Shown one piece after another: positions 1 to 10,139 of a stretch of 64,000 bases of DNA. The first letter of the stretch is position 1, and each line of letters opens with the position of its first letter. The notes below the pieces were generated by a model. It was not told the DNA's origin, searched no databases, and was given only the letters and a program-made list of their open reading frames with translations. The stretch is taken from the NCBI GenBank assembly GCA_946531495.1, contig CAMNAQ010000001.1, positions 1-64,000 on the forward strand. The letters run 5' to 3'. Made by a program: the position numbers and the translations under genes. This DNA comes from an uncultured Lachnospiraceae bacterium (lineage in GTDB: Bacteria; Bacillota; Clostridia; Lachnospirales; Lachnospiraceae).

Positions 1-19
1 TATGGGAGGGGTGACCGGT

Positions 20-811
20 ATGGTGATAACAGACAGCCGTATAGATGACGGCAAGGCATTCGACTGGGGGAGAACCTCGGAAGAATATGCAAAATACAGG
101 GATATATATCCTGATGAATTCTACAGGAAAATAGCGGACAGAGGTCTCTGCATAAATGGGCAGAAGGTGCTTGATCTGGGGACGGGTACAGGCGTGCTGC
201 CCCGGAATATGTACAGGTACGGAGCAAGCTGGACAGGTACGGATATCTCTCCGGAGCAGATAAAGCAGGCAAAGCGCCTGTCTGATGAAGCCGGGATGAA
301 GATAGATTATTATGCGGTGCCCACCGAAGAGATCGATTTCCCCGCAGGCAGTTTTGATGTGATCACGGCCTGCCAGTGTTTCTGGTATTTTGACCATGAG
401 AAGGTCATGCCCAGACTGGCAGAGCTTCTGAAACCTGATGGAAAGCTTCTGATACTTTACATGGCATGGCTTCCTTATGAAGACAGGATAGCGGGTGCAA
501 GTGAGGAGCTTGTCCTCAGGTACAGTCCAAAGTGGTCGGGCGGGGGAGAGACAAAGCATCCGATCGGTATTCCGGAAGCCGCATATAAATATTTTGAACT
601 TAAAGATCATGAAGAGTATGATCTTATGGTGCCCTTTACCAGGGAATCCTGGCATGGAAGAATGAAGGCATGCAGGGGTGTTGGTGCATCGCTGACCGGT
701 GAGGAACTGGTAAAATGGGATGAAGAGCACAGAGGACTGCTTGAAAGGATTGCACCTGATAAGTTTGAGGTGCATCATTATGCGGCATTTGCTGAGCTCA
801 GAAAAAAATAA
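20..811 (+). CDS. class I SAM-dependent methyltransferase
   Basis: ORF with motif I VLDLGTGTGVLPR; GGGAGGGG Shine-Dalgarno before ATG at 20. Confidence 0.85.
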   Translation: MVITDSRIDDGKAFDWGRTSEEYAKYRDIYPDEFYRKIADRGLCINGQKVLDLGTGTGVLPRNMYRYGASWTGTDISPEQIKQAKRLSDEAGMKIDYYAVPTEEIDFPAGSFDVITACQCFWYFDHEKVMPRLAELLKPDGKLLILYMAWLPYEDRIAGASEELVLRYSPKWSGGGETKHPIGIPEAAYKYFELKDHEEYDLMVPFTRESWHGRMKACRGVGASLTGEELVKWDEEHRGLLERIAPDKFEVHHYAAFAELRKK

Positions 812-836
812 GACATACCGAGGGGATAGGAATTTA

Positions 837-1526
837 ATGGGCAAGACTGTTCAGATAGTGATCGTCGAAGATGACAGAGACCTAAACAGCGGGCTTTGTA
901 AGGCACTTAAGAGTGAGGGAAGAAATATTGTATCCTGTGAGAGCATAAAGGAAGCAGGTGATCAGATATTCTTATCTACTCCCGATCTGGTGCTTCTTGA
1001 TATCAATCTTCCCGACGGCAACGGACTCGATCTTCTTAAGGAGATCAAGAAGGAAGGACTTACCATTCCGGTGATACTCCTCTCCGCAAACGATACGGAT
1101 GCGGATGTTGTCCGCGGACTGGATCTGGGAGCGGATGATTATGTTACGAAGCCGTTTTCATTGAGCGTGCTCAGAGCAAGGGTCAATACCCAGCTCAGAA
1201 AAGCGGAAAGCTTCCAGGCCCCGGACAGCGTGATCCGGTTCGATAAATACTCATTTGATTTTGATAAGATGATATTTACCGTGGACGGATCCGAAGTATC
1301 CTTAAGCAAAACGGAGCAGCGTCTGTTGAAAATGCTCGTACTCAATAAGGGTGTCACCATGGGAAGGGACGATCTTATAGACAGGCTGTGGACGGACGGC
1401 GCGGAATTTGTGGATGAGAACGCTCTGTCCGTTGCCATAAAAAGACTCAGGGACAAGCTGGAAGCCAAGGAATATATAAAGACTGTCTACGGACTGGGAT
1501 ATCAGTGGGTGAAGACAGATGGATGA
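837..1526 (+). CDS. OmpR/PhoB-family response regulator
   Basis: REC domain (VLLDINLPDGNG, DDYVTKPF) plus winged-helix C-terminus (ALSVAIKRLRDKLE...YIKTVYGLGYQW); in-frame ATG at 837 fits the REC start better than the ORF-track start. Confidence 0.93.
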   Translation: MGKTVQIVIVEDDRDLNSGLCKALKSEGRNIVSCESIKEAGDQIFLSTPDLVLLDINLPDGNGLDLLKEIKKEGLTIPVILLSANDTDADVVRGLDLGADDYVTKPFSLSVLRARVNTQLRKAESFQAPDSVIRFDKYSFDFDKMIFTVDGSEVSLSKTEQRLLKMLVLNKGVTMGRDDLIDRLWTDGAEFVDENALSVAIKRLRDKLEAKEYIKTVYGLGYQWVKTDG

Positions 1527-2433
1527 ATTGTTGATATATATGCTCTCAGCGCTTGCCGTGATAATGGTCCTTGCGATCATATTCTGTGTATATAAAAGCA
1601 TTCAGGCCGCAAGGACCATGAACAGCATTGAGAAAATGCTGGAAAGTGCCATAAAGGGAGAGTTTAACGAAAAGAGCTTCAGTGAGGAAAGGTTCTCCAA
1701 GCTGGAATCACAGTTTGCCGATTATCTGAAATCTTCTTCCCTGTCGGCGCTTAATGTAAAAAATGACAGGGACAAGATAAAGACTCTTATCTCCGATATT
1801 TCCCATCAGACCAAGACTCCCATTGCAAATCTCCTGCTTCACAGTGAACTTTTGCAGGAATCGGGATTAAATGATGACCAGCAGGAGAGCCTGGATGCCA
1901 TATCCTCCGAAGCAGAGAAATTAAGATTTCTTGTTGATGCCCTGGTCAAGCTGTCCCGTCTTGAAAACGGGATCCTGGCGCTTGATCCTAAACCTGATGA
2001 CCTTGGAAGACTCTTAAAGGAAATCTCCGTTTCGATGAGGAAAAAGGCAGAGGCAAAGGGCTTATACCTTAATGTCACCGCAGACAGCGAGCAGGCTGAA
2101 TTTGACTATAAATGGACGTTGGAAGCGGTGAGCAACATAGTCGATAATGCCATTAAATATACGGCAAAGGGCGGTATCGACATATGCTTTAAGTCCTCGG
2201 AGATGTTCTCCTGCATCAGTATTAAGGACACGGGCATAGGGATCGCAGAGGAGGATATCCCCAGGATCTTCGCACGTTTCGAACGTCTTCAGTCATCACG
2301 TGATAGGGAAGGCGTCGGAATAGGATTATATCTTTCAAGAGAGATAATCCGGAATGAAGGCGGATATATAAAGGTCAATTCCAAAATGGGAGAGGGTTCG
2401 GAGTTTCTCATCTATTTAAAAAAGACGGTCTGA
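1519..2433 (+). CDS. sensor histidine kinase
   Basis: HisKA (SDISHQTKTPIANLLLHSELL), N box, G boxes (DTGIGIAEED, GVGIGLYLSREI); overlaps the response regulator gene. Confidence 0.93.
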   Translation: MDELLIYMLSALAVIMVLAIIFCVYKSIQAARTMNSIEKMLESAIKGEFNEKSFSEERFSKLESQFADYLKSSSLSALNVKNDRDKIKTLISDISHQTKTPIANLLLHSELLQESGLNDDQQESLDAISSEAEKLRFLVDALVKLSRLENGILALDPKPDDLGRLLKEISVSMRKKAEAKGLYLNVTADSEQAEFDYKWTLEAVSNIVDNAIKYTAKGGIDICFKSSEMFSCISIKDTGIGIAEEDIPRIFARFERLQSSRDREGVGIGLYLSREIIRNEGGYIKVNSKMGEGSEFLIYLKKTV

Positions 2434-2467
2434 AATCTGTCAAAACTGTAAGAATCTTTTTTTCTCA

Positions 2468-2487
2468 TGAAAGATTCCTGAAAGATT
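2468..2487 (+). promoter_or_regulatory. candidate response-regulator binding site
   Basis: perfect 9-bp direct repeat TGAAAGATT-CC-TGAAAGATT, period 11 bp, upstream of the ABC genes. Confidence 0.45.
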
Positions 2488-2500
2488 TAAATGCGATACT

Positions 2501-2535
2501 AAATGCGTGGAAAGGAAAGCCACGCATTTATTTTT
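2501..2535 (+). terminator. intrinsic terminator between the histidine kinase and ABC transporter genes
   Basis: AAATGCGTGG-N9-CCACGCATTT followed by ATTTTTG. Confidence 0.75.
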
Positions 2536-2555
2536 GAGATAACGAGGATGAAAAA

Positions 2556-3236
2556 ATGAGTATTTTATCAGCTAAGAATCTAATGAAGGTATACGGACAG
2601 GGTGAAAATCAGGTAAAGGCCCTGGACGGGGTAAATCTTGAGGTCAATAAGGGAGAATTCCTTGCTATCGTCGGAACATCGGGCAGCGGCAAGTCCACAC
2701 TCCTTCATATGCTCGGGGGACTGGACAGACCCACATCCGGAGAGGTCATCGTGGACGGAAAGAATACCGCATCCCTTAAGGATGACGAGCTGACCATATT
2801 CAGAAGAAGAAAGATCGGATTCGTATTCCAGGCATTTAACCTTGTTCCGGTGCTGAATGTATATGAAAACATCATTCTCCCCATCGAGCTTGACGGAGAG
2901 AAGGTTGATAAAGAATTTGTCGAAGAGATAATCGATACCCTGATGCTCTCCTCCAAGAAGGAAGCTCTTCCCAACCAGCTGTCGGGAGGCCAGCAGCAGA
3001 GAGTGGCCATAGCAAGAGCTCTTGCCAGCAGGCCGGCCATCATTCTGGCTGATGAGCCCACCGGAAATCTTGATTCCAAGACAGGTCAGGATGTTCTGAG
3101 TCTTCTGAAGGTTTCCGCAGAGAAGTTTTCCCAGACACTGGTGATGATCACCCACAACGATGAGATAGCCCAGCTTGCAGATCGCGTAATAAGGATCGAA
3201 GATGGCAGGATCGTTTCCGAAAGTGAGAGGAGATAA
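2556..3236 (+). CDS. ABC transporter ATP-binding protein (MacB/LolD type)
   Basis: Walker [10 protein letters not shown], signature LSGGQQQR, Walker B ILADEP. Confidence 0.95.
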   Translation: MSILSAKNLMKVYGQGENQVKALDGVNLEVNKGEFLAIVGTSGSGKSTLLHMLGGLDRPTSGEVIVDGKNTASLKDDELTIFRRRKIGFVFQAFNLVPVLNVYENIILPIELDGEKVDKEFVEEIIDTLMLSSKKEALPNQLSGGQQQRVAIARALASRPAIILADEPTGNLDSKTGQDVLSLLKVSAEKFSQTLVMITHNDEIAQLADRVIRIEDGRIVSESERR

Positions 3237-3241
3237 GAGTC

Positions 3242-5842
3242 ATGAAGGTCAATAACAAAAAATGTGTGCGCAAGATCGCCATGCGCTGCCTTATGGCAAA
3301 TAAAAGACGTAATATCATCACCATCGCAGCCATCGTTCTGACAGCTATCCTTTTCACTACTCTTTTCACCATCGCTCTTTCAATGAATGCTTCTTATGAA
3401 AAGAGCATCTTCAGACAGCTTGGAGGAAGCAATCACGGAACCTTTAAGGATCTTACGGACGAACAGGTTGAGGTACTTGAGGGAAACGGTCTCATCAGAG
3501 CGTACGGAGTAAGGACCATTGCCGGTATCATTGATGAAGCCCCTTTTACAAAGCAGTCCGCCGAGGTAAGCTACATGGATGATACCTGTGCGGAGTGGAG
3601 CTTTATAAAGCTCGAAGAAGGACATATGCCTCAGGCATATAACGAAGTCATAATGGATACCGAGTCGCTAAGGCTTCTTGGAGCAGAACCCGTACTCGGC
3701 CGGGAGATAGAGATCTCCTTCAATATAAACGGGATCTCAGAGCCTGAAGCAAAGGTTACCGATACCTTCGTACTGGCAGGATATTGGGAGTATGATCCCT
3801 TATGTCCCGCACATTATATAAATGTATCAGAGGATTACATTGATGATCTCGGCAGGACCGCCGTAGAAAGAGGATACGATTCCTTTAGGACAGATCTGAA
3901 CGTAATGTTTTCTTCCTCCTTTGATATACCCGGAAAAATGGAGAAGGTTCTGGCTGCATGCGGATTTACCTCCGAAGATGCGGGAAGTGAGAACTATGTA
4001 AGATTCGGCGTCAATCCCGGCTTCACAATGTCCGGCCTCTCAGACGGTCTTTCCGCAGGGATGCTCTTACCGATACTTGCTTTTTCCCTTCTTGTGATAT
4101 TTACCGGATATCTTATCATCTACAACGTATTCCAGATCTCTGTTGCATCGGACATCCGTTTTTATGGTCTGTTAAAGACCATCGGAACCACCGGGAAGCA
4201 GCTTAAAAGGATCATCAGGGATCAGGCTCTGGTACTCTGCATAATAGGCATCCCCCTCGGACTTCTTCTTGGCTACGGTCTGGGTGCCGTTCTGACCCCC
4301 GCAGTTTTAAAGACCACCACCATTTCTCTGAATTCCCTTACCGTAAGCGCTTCTCCCGTGATCTTTATCGGTGCTGCGATCTTTGAGATCGTGACGGTAC
4401 TCATCTCTGTATCAAAGCCCGGACGCATGGCAGGAAAGGTATCTCCCGTAGAGGCTTTGAGATACACCGAAGCACTTGACCTTCACAAAAAGAAAAGAGT
4501 CACAAGGGGAGCAAAGGTTACCGCGATGGCTTTTGCCAATATGGAAAGAAACAAAAAGAAAACCGTACTGGTATTTGTTTCCATCGCACTGTCACTTGTG
4601 ATCCTGAATGCGGTATATCTCTTTGTGGGCGGATTTGACAGTGAAAAGTGGCTTGATTCACAGGTCCATACGGACTTCCTGGTGGGAAATGTGGACTACT
4701 TCAAATTTCAGGGGGCAGGAAATAATCCGCTGGATGCAGGTGAGATCGAAGCAATAAGAGAAAATGTTACCGAAGAGGCCGGCGGATTTGCATATGATGT
4801 TGCCGGGATCCCTCTCATCAAGGTAGATGATCCCGTATATGACGGATTCGTCGCAAGGCTCGGCGGAGATTACGGCCTTGCAAATGATGCCGGCGACGGA
4901 ATGCACTACATAGACTGCAAAGCAGAGGGTATGGATGAATACCTTGTTGAGAAGCTTCAGGTATACGAAGGAGATGCTTCCCTTCTTAATGATGCGGACG
5001 GAAAGTATATTGCGATCATCACCCATGCGGATGAATCCGGAAATCTGTACCTTGATGAAAATGCTCCGAAGATAGGGGATACACTGACATTTGCGGTAGC
5101 GGATGAAGTGGAAGTAATATCGGATACAGCGGGTGAAAGAGTCGGATTCAACGGTCTTAAGGAAAGTGAGTTCACCGTCTGCGCATATGTAGGTGTTCCC
5201 ACAGCGATCGGCCCCAGAAGAGGAAGCTATGCTTACGATGTGGTATTTGGAAGCAATACACTTAAAGAGGCAATGGGCGAGAGCGCAGTTCCCATGTTCT
5301 ATGCCTTTGATACTCCCTCCGGTGAGGAAGAATTAAAAGCGGAAGCTTTCCTGAGCGATTACTGCGAAAGCTCAGCAGGAGTTATTGAATATGAGAGCAA
5401 GGCTTCAAAGAGAGCAGAGTTTGATAACTTTAAGAATATGTTCTCTCTTCTGGGCGGGGTGCTATGCCTGGTGATCGGATTTGTGGGAGTGCTCAATTTC
5501 TTCAACACCGTAATGGCAGGCATTATTTCAAGAAAGAATGAGCTGGCCGTTATGCAGGCCATCGGCATGACCGGAAAGCAGGTAAAGGAGATGCTGATGA
5601 CAGAGGGCCTTATCTATACTGTCGGCTCAGGCATCATAGCTCTCGCAGTATCGATAGCTTTTATTCCCGTCCTCAACGCTGCCTGTGAAGAGATGTTCTG
5701 GTTCTACTCGGGTCATTTCTCAGTCATGCCCTTTGCATACGTAATGCCTGTGATCGCGGTCCTCGGACTCATCATCCCCCTGATGGCCTACAGCAGACTT
5801 TCCAGAGCAAGTATTGTGGAAAGAATACGCGAGATAGGATAA
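3242..5842 (+). CDS. FtsX-like ABC transporter permease
   Basis: 866 aa, two FtsX-like membrane regions, adjacent to ATPase. Confidence 0.92.
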   Translation: MKVNNKKCVRKIAMRCLMANKRRNIITIAAIVLTAILFTTLFTIALSMNASYEKSIFRQLGGSNHGTFKDLTDEQVEVLEGNGLIRAYGVRTIAGIIDEAPFTKQSAEVSYMDDTCAEWSFIKLEEGHMPQAYNEVIMDTESLRLLGAEPVLGREIEISFNINGISEPEAKVTDTFVLAGYWEYDPLCPAHYINVSEDYIDDLGRTAVERGYDSFRTDLNVMFSSSFDIPGKMEKVLAACGFTSEDAGSENYVRFGVNPGFTMSGLSDGLSAGMLLPILAFSLLVIFTGYLIIYNVFQISVASDIRFYGLLKTIGTTGKQLKRIIRDQALVLCIIGIPLGLLLGYGLGAVLTPAVLKTTTISLNSLTVSASPVIFIGAAIFEIVTVLISVSKPGRMAGKVSPVEALRYTEALDLHKKKRVTRGAKVTAMAFANMERNKKKTVLVFVSIALSLVILNAVYLFVGGFDSEKWLDSQVHTDFLVGNVDYFKFQGAGNNPLDAGEIEAIRENVTEEAGGFAYDVAGIPLIKVDDPVYDGFVARLGGDYGLANDAGDGMHYIDCKAEGMDEYLVEKLQVYEGDASLLNDADGKYIAIITHADESGNLYLDENAPKIGDTLTFAVADEVEVISDTAGERVGFNGLKESEFTVCAYVGVPTAIGPRRGSYAYDVVFGSNTLKEAMGESAVPMFYAFDTPSGEEELKAEAFLSDYCESSAGVIEYESKASKRAEFDNFKNMFSLLGGVLCLVIGFVGVLNFFNTVMAGIISRKNELAVMQAIGMTGKQVKEMLMTEGLIYTVGSGIIALAVSIAFIPVLNAACEEMFWFYSGHFSVMPFAYVMPVIAVLGLIIPLMAYSRLSRASIVERIREIG

Positions 5843-5912
5843 CTTAGGTGCATTTGATCCCCAGATACAATATAATATGAACAGGTGATTCGAATAAACG
5901 ATCGGGGAGAAT

Positions 5913-8009
5913 ATGTTTGGAAAGAATCTTGACCTAAACGAACAGACCATGACCTTCATCGAGGAACTGGGAAGGCATATGCCCGGAGGGTTTTTTATCT
6001 ACAAATCCGAAGGTGACGGAGAGATCATCTATGCTAATGATGCGGTGGTGAGATTATTCGGATGCGATGATGCCGATGATTTCAGGAAGCATACCGGAAA
6101 TACGTTTAAGGGTATGCTCTACCCGGATGATTATGCGAAGGTTTCTGCTTCAGTAGATGATCAGATCAGGATGAGCAATGAAAAGATGGATCATGTTATC
6201 TATCGTATCATCCGGAAGGACGGAAGCATACGCTGGATCGATGATTATGGTCATTATACGCTAACCGATAATTACGGCGGAATATATTATGTTTTTATCG
6301 CAGATGTAACGGAGCAATACGATCCCAAGGAGAGAAATGACTTAAAGGAACAGCTGGTCAGCGAACAGTACAGAAGCGATCAGCAGGATAAGATGATAAC
6401 GGCGCTCGCATCGGATTACAGGAGTGTTTATCATATAGATCTTGACCGAAATGAAGGCGTGTGCTACAGATCCGATCCCGATGATAAGGAGCAAAGTCCC
6501 GTAGGAGAGCGATTTCCTTACCTTGAACGCTTCATGTGGTATGCGGACCATTCCGTAGATCCCGATTACAGAGAGGGATTTTTAAGATTTATATATCCGG
6601 ATAATATCCGTAAGGAGCTTGCCGATAAACCGATAATCGCCTTCCGCTATCTTGCACACAGGAACGGAACGGATTACTATGAGATGATCCGCATGGCGGG
6701 AGTGAGGCAAGCGGTTGACAGGGAGGATCATATCGTACATGCCGTCGGGCTCGGACTTGCCAATATCGATGCGGAAATGCGTGATCAGATGTCCAAGAGC
6801 CGTGTTCTTCGTGAAGCTCTTGATGCGGCCCAGGAAGCCAACAGGGCAAAGTCGGCATTTCTGTCCAGCATGAGTCACGAGATCAGAACGCCGATGAATG
6901 CCATAATAGGGCTCAACAACCTCGCCCTTCAGAGGGAAAATATAGATGAAGATATAAGAGAATATCTTGAGAAGATAGGAGCCAGTGCGTCGCATTTACT
7001 TGATCTGATCAATGACATTCTTGACATGAGCAGGATCGAGTCCGGCAATATGATCCTGAAAAACGAGCCGTTTTCGCTTAGGCGCGTTTTGAATCAGATA
7101 AATAGCATGGTAATGCCCCAGTGTAATGACAAGGGCCTGGATTATACATTCAATATCCCGGGTGAAGTGCCGGACGGTTATGTGGGAGATGAGATAAAAC
7201 TCAAAGAGGTTCTGATCAATATTCTCAGTAATGCGATAAAATTCACGGATGCTCCGGGAAATGTATATCTTATCGTGGATAGGGAAGCCTTTTTTGAGGA
7301 ACAGTCAACTCTGAGATTCGTTATAAAGGATACGGGGATTGGGATGGACAGCTCGTTTATTCCCAAGGTATTCGATACTTTCTCGCAGGAATACAATGGC
7401 AGAACCAATAAGTACGGGAGTACCGGACTCGGGATGGCGATAACGAAAAATATCGTCGAGACTATGAATGGTTCGATATCGGTAGAGTCACAGAAAAATA
7501 TCGGAACCGTATTTACGGTAGTTATCCCATTTAAGATGTGTGAAAATACAGAAGAACATGAAAGCATTGAGATCCATTCCCAAACAGCCGGACTTGAAGG
7601 AAGACATTTGCTGCTTGCAGAGGATGTAATAATAAATGCGGAGATTGTGAAGGAGATATTAAGAGGAAAGGGAGCTTTAATAGATCACGCCGAAAACGGC
7701 AAGGCCGCACTTGATATGTTCAGCAGAAGTGATATCGGATACTATGATGCGATACTGATGGATATACGAATGCCGGAGATGGATGGATTGGAGGCGACCG
7801 AAAAGATCCGGTCACTTGACAGGATCGATTCCTCAAAGATCCCGATAATAGCTATGACAGCGAATGCTTTCGATGAGGATGTTCAGCGTTCGCTTCAGGC
7901 CGGAATGAATGCACATTTGTCAAAACCGGTTGAACCGGACAGATTGTATCAGACCCTTGGGGAGCTGATATGGGAATACCGACAGGATCATAAGGAGGGA
8001 ACGGAATGA
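5913..8009 (+). CDS. PAS-containing hybrid sensor histidine kinase/response regulator
   Basis: PAS/PAC segments, His[15 protein letters not shown], HATPase DTGIGMD, C-terminal [16 protein letters not shown]. Confidence 0.93.
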   Translation: MFGKNLDLNEQTMTFIEELGRHMPGGFFIYKSEGDGEIIYANDAVVRLFGCDDADDFRKHTGNTFKGMLYPDDYAKVSASVDDQIRMSNEKMDHVIYRIIRKDGSIRWIDDYGHYTLTDNYGGIYYVFIADVTEQYDPKERNDLKEQLVSEQYRSDQQDKMITALASDYRSVYHIDLDRNEGVCYRSDPDDKEQSPVGERFPYLERFMWYADHSVDPDYREGFLRFIYPDNIRKELADKPIIAFRYLAHRNGTDYYEMIRMAGVRQAVDREDHIVHAVGLGLANIDAEMRDQMSKSRVLREALDAAQEANRAKSAFLSSMSHEIRTPMNAIIGLNNLALQRENIDEDIREYLEKIGASASHLLDLINDILDMSRIESGNMILKNEPFSLRRVLNQINSMVMPQCNDKGLDYTFNIPGEVPDGYVGDEIKLKEVLINILSNAIKFTDAPGNVYLIVDREAFFEEQSTLRFVIKDTGIGMDSSFIPKVFDTFSQEYNGRTNKYGSTGLGMAITKNIVETMNGSISVESQKNIGTVFTVVIPFKMCENTEEHESIEIHSQTAGLEGRHLLLAEDVIINAEIVKEILRGKGALIDHAENGKAALDMFSRSDIGYYDAILMDIRMPEMDGLEATEKIRSLDRIDSSKIPIIAMTANAFDEDVQRSLQAGMNAHLSKPVEPDRLYQTLGELIWEYRQDHKEGTE

Positions 8010-8347
8010 TAACATTAGACGCTCTGCGTGAATTTGGCGCCGATACGGACAGAGGACTTGCCACATGTATGGGAAATGAAGCACTGTATCTTCGGCTTGT
8101 GAGCTCTGTTTCTTCTGAAAAGAGCTTTGACGATCTTTCTTCCGCCATAAAGGCAGGAGATTTGGATTCGGCTTTTGAAGCGGCTCATGCGTTAAAGGGT
8201 GTTCTCGGAAATCTGTCCCTTACACCTTTATACGAAAAAGCCTCGGAAATAACCGAATTTCTGAGAAACAAAACGGATACGGATTACGGCAAGCTTTTGG
8301 ATGAACTTATGAGTAAAAAGGATATTCTGACAGATCTGTGTAAATGA
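8006..8347 (+). CDS. stand-alone Hpt phosphotransfer protein
   Basis: [14 protein letters not shown] Hpt motif; ATGA overlap with upstream kinase. Confidence 0.85.
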   Translation: MITLDALREFGADTDRGLATCMGNEALYLRLVSSVSSEKSFDDLSSAIKAGDLDSAFEAAHALKGVLGNLSLTPLYEKASEITEFLRNKTDTDYGKLLDELMSKKDILTDLCK

Positions 8348-8447
8348 TATTTTAGCATGGATGACGGTATTTACGCAGACTTTCATGATCCGGCCGGAAA
8401 GCTTGCTTCTCTTTTCCGGCAGGAACGGGGTTGTAAAGGAGTAAAAG

Positions 8448-10139
8448 ATGAAAAGAGTACTGCAAAACGCCAGGGCAAAAAGAAAGGTACTTGTGGTCGA
8501 GGACGAATGGATAAACCGGGAGATACTCGGTAACATGCTTTCCGAAGAATATGATGTTGCCTATGCCGAAAACGGACAGCAGGCCATCAGTCTTCTTCAG
8601 GAGGATGCAGATTCTTTCTCACTTATACTGCTCGATCTTATGATGCCTGTAATGGGCGGAGAGGAAGTGCTTAAGATCTGCAGATCGGATACTGCTCTGA
8701 CCGGCATCCCGGTGATCGTAATTACCCAGGATGAAGATGCGGAGGTTTCAAGCATACGGGCCGGAGCGGATGATTTTATCAAGAAGCCTTACGATATGCC
8801 TGAAGTGATACTGGCAAGATGTGAGAGGATCATCGATCTGTATGAACAAAAGAAGCTCATTGATTCGGCTGAGATCGACCCCCTGACCGGATTATATACA
8901 AGGGATTTCTTCTTCGAATATATAAGACAGATGGAAAAGTACAGCGATGCGAACATGGATGCGATCGTTATGGACGTTGAACATTTCCATCTGATAAATG
9001 AAATATACGGCCGCAGTGAAGGTGACAGGATCCTTAAAAAGATCAGCTCGGTGATAATGACGGAGCTGCGCGACAGTTTTGCAATAGCCTGCAGATGTGC
9101 TGCTGACACCTTTTACATATATCATTCCTGTTCATCCGATTACTGCATGCTTGCTGAAAAGATACTGGGTGAGATGGCCAGCGTTTCGTTCAAAAGCACC
9201 AAGATCAGGCTGCGTATAGGCGTTAACAAAAGCGTTGACAGAAATACTGCACCGGAGCAGTGGTTTGATCATGCAAAGCTTGCATGCGACGGACTCCGCG
9301 GGGATTATACAAAACAGATAGCATATTATGACAGTGCCGCCCATGACAGGCAGCTGTACCATGAAAGACTGATACGGGACATGGACAGCTCAATAGCAAA
9401 CAAAAACTTTACTGTCTATTTTCAGCCCAAATACGGTATTGAAGGAGACAGACCTGTTCTAAAGAGCGCGGAGGCGCTTATCAGGTGGATCCATCCGGAG
9501 CTTGGAATGATCAATCCCGGAGACTTTATCCCGCTTTTTGAAAGTAACGGCCTGGTCCAGAAGCTTGACCGTTTTGTCTGGGAGGAGGCTGCTTCGCAGA
9601 TAGCTTTCTGGAAGAAGAAATTCGGGTTCACAATCCCGGTTTCCGTGAATGTATCAAGAATAGATATCTTTGATCCCGATCTTGAGGACAGGCTTCTTGG
9701 AATACTTGATAAAAACGGTCTTTCTTCCGGAGAAATGCTGCTTGAGATAACCGAAAGCGCATATTCGGACAGTGCAGAGAGACTGATAGAAGTAGTGAAT
9801 AATTTAAGAGCCAAAGGCTTCAGGATCGAGATGGACGATTTTGGGTCCGGCTATTCATCCCTTAACATGCTCACCACCATTCCCATAGATGTCCTTAAGA
9901 TGGATATGAAATTTGTAAGCAATATGCTTAAGGATGATAAGAGTCTGAAACTGTGTGAACTGGTGATGGATATATCAAAATTCCTTGAAGTTCCCGTGGT
10001 GGCAGAGGGTGTTGAAGAAAAAGCCCAGCTGGACAAATTAAAGGATATGGGATGCACGATCATACAGGGATATTATTTTTCCAAACCGCTTCCGGCTGAT
10101 CAATTTGAGAAACTGATCAAAAAGGAAACAGAAGCTTAA
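8448..10139 (+). CDS. REC-GGDEF(degenerate)-EAL protein, probable c-di-GMP phosphodiesterase
   Basis: REC LILLDLMMPVMGG; GGDEF site replaced by AADTF; EAL domain with EALIRW, MDDFGSGYSSL, VVAEGVE. Confidence 0.92.
   Translation: MKRVLQNARAKRKVLVVEDEWINREILGNMLSEEYDVAYAENGQQAISLLQEDADSFSLILLDLMMPVMGGEEVLKICRSDTALTGIPVIVITQDEDAEVSSIRAGADDFIKKPYDMPEVILARCERIIDLYEQKKLIDSAEIDPLTGLYTRDFFFEYIRQMEKYSDANMDAIVMDVEHFHLINEIYGRSEGDRILKKISSVIMTELRDSFAIACRCAADTFYIYHSCSSDYCMLAEKILGEMASVSFKSTKIRLRIGVNKSVDRNTAPEQWFDHAKLACDGLRGDYTKQIAYYDSAAHDRQLYHERLIRDMDSSIANKNFTVYFQPKYGIEGDRPVLKSAEALIRWIHPELGMINPGDFIPLFESNGLVQKLDRFVWEEAASQIAFWKKKFGFTIPVSVNVSRIDIFDPDLEDRLLGILDKNGLSSGEMLLEITESAYSDSAERLIEVVNNLRAKGFRIEMDDFGSGYSSLNMLTTIPIDVLKMDMKFVSNMLKDDKSLKLCELVMDISKFLEVPVVAEGVEEKAQLDKLKDMGCTIIQGYYFSKPLPADQFEKLIKKETEA

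Noticed and set aside
2548-2559. Mini-ORF ATGAAAAAATGA overlapping the ABC ATPase start
   Set aside because: The SD (GAGG) is only adjacent to the first ATG and correctly spaced for ATG 2556, so the mini-ORF is probably not translated.
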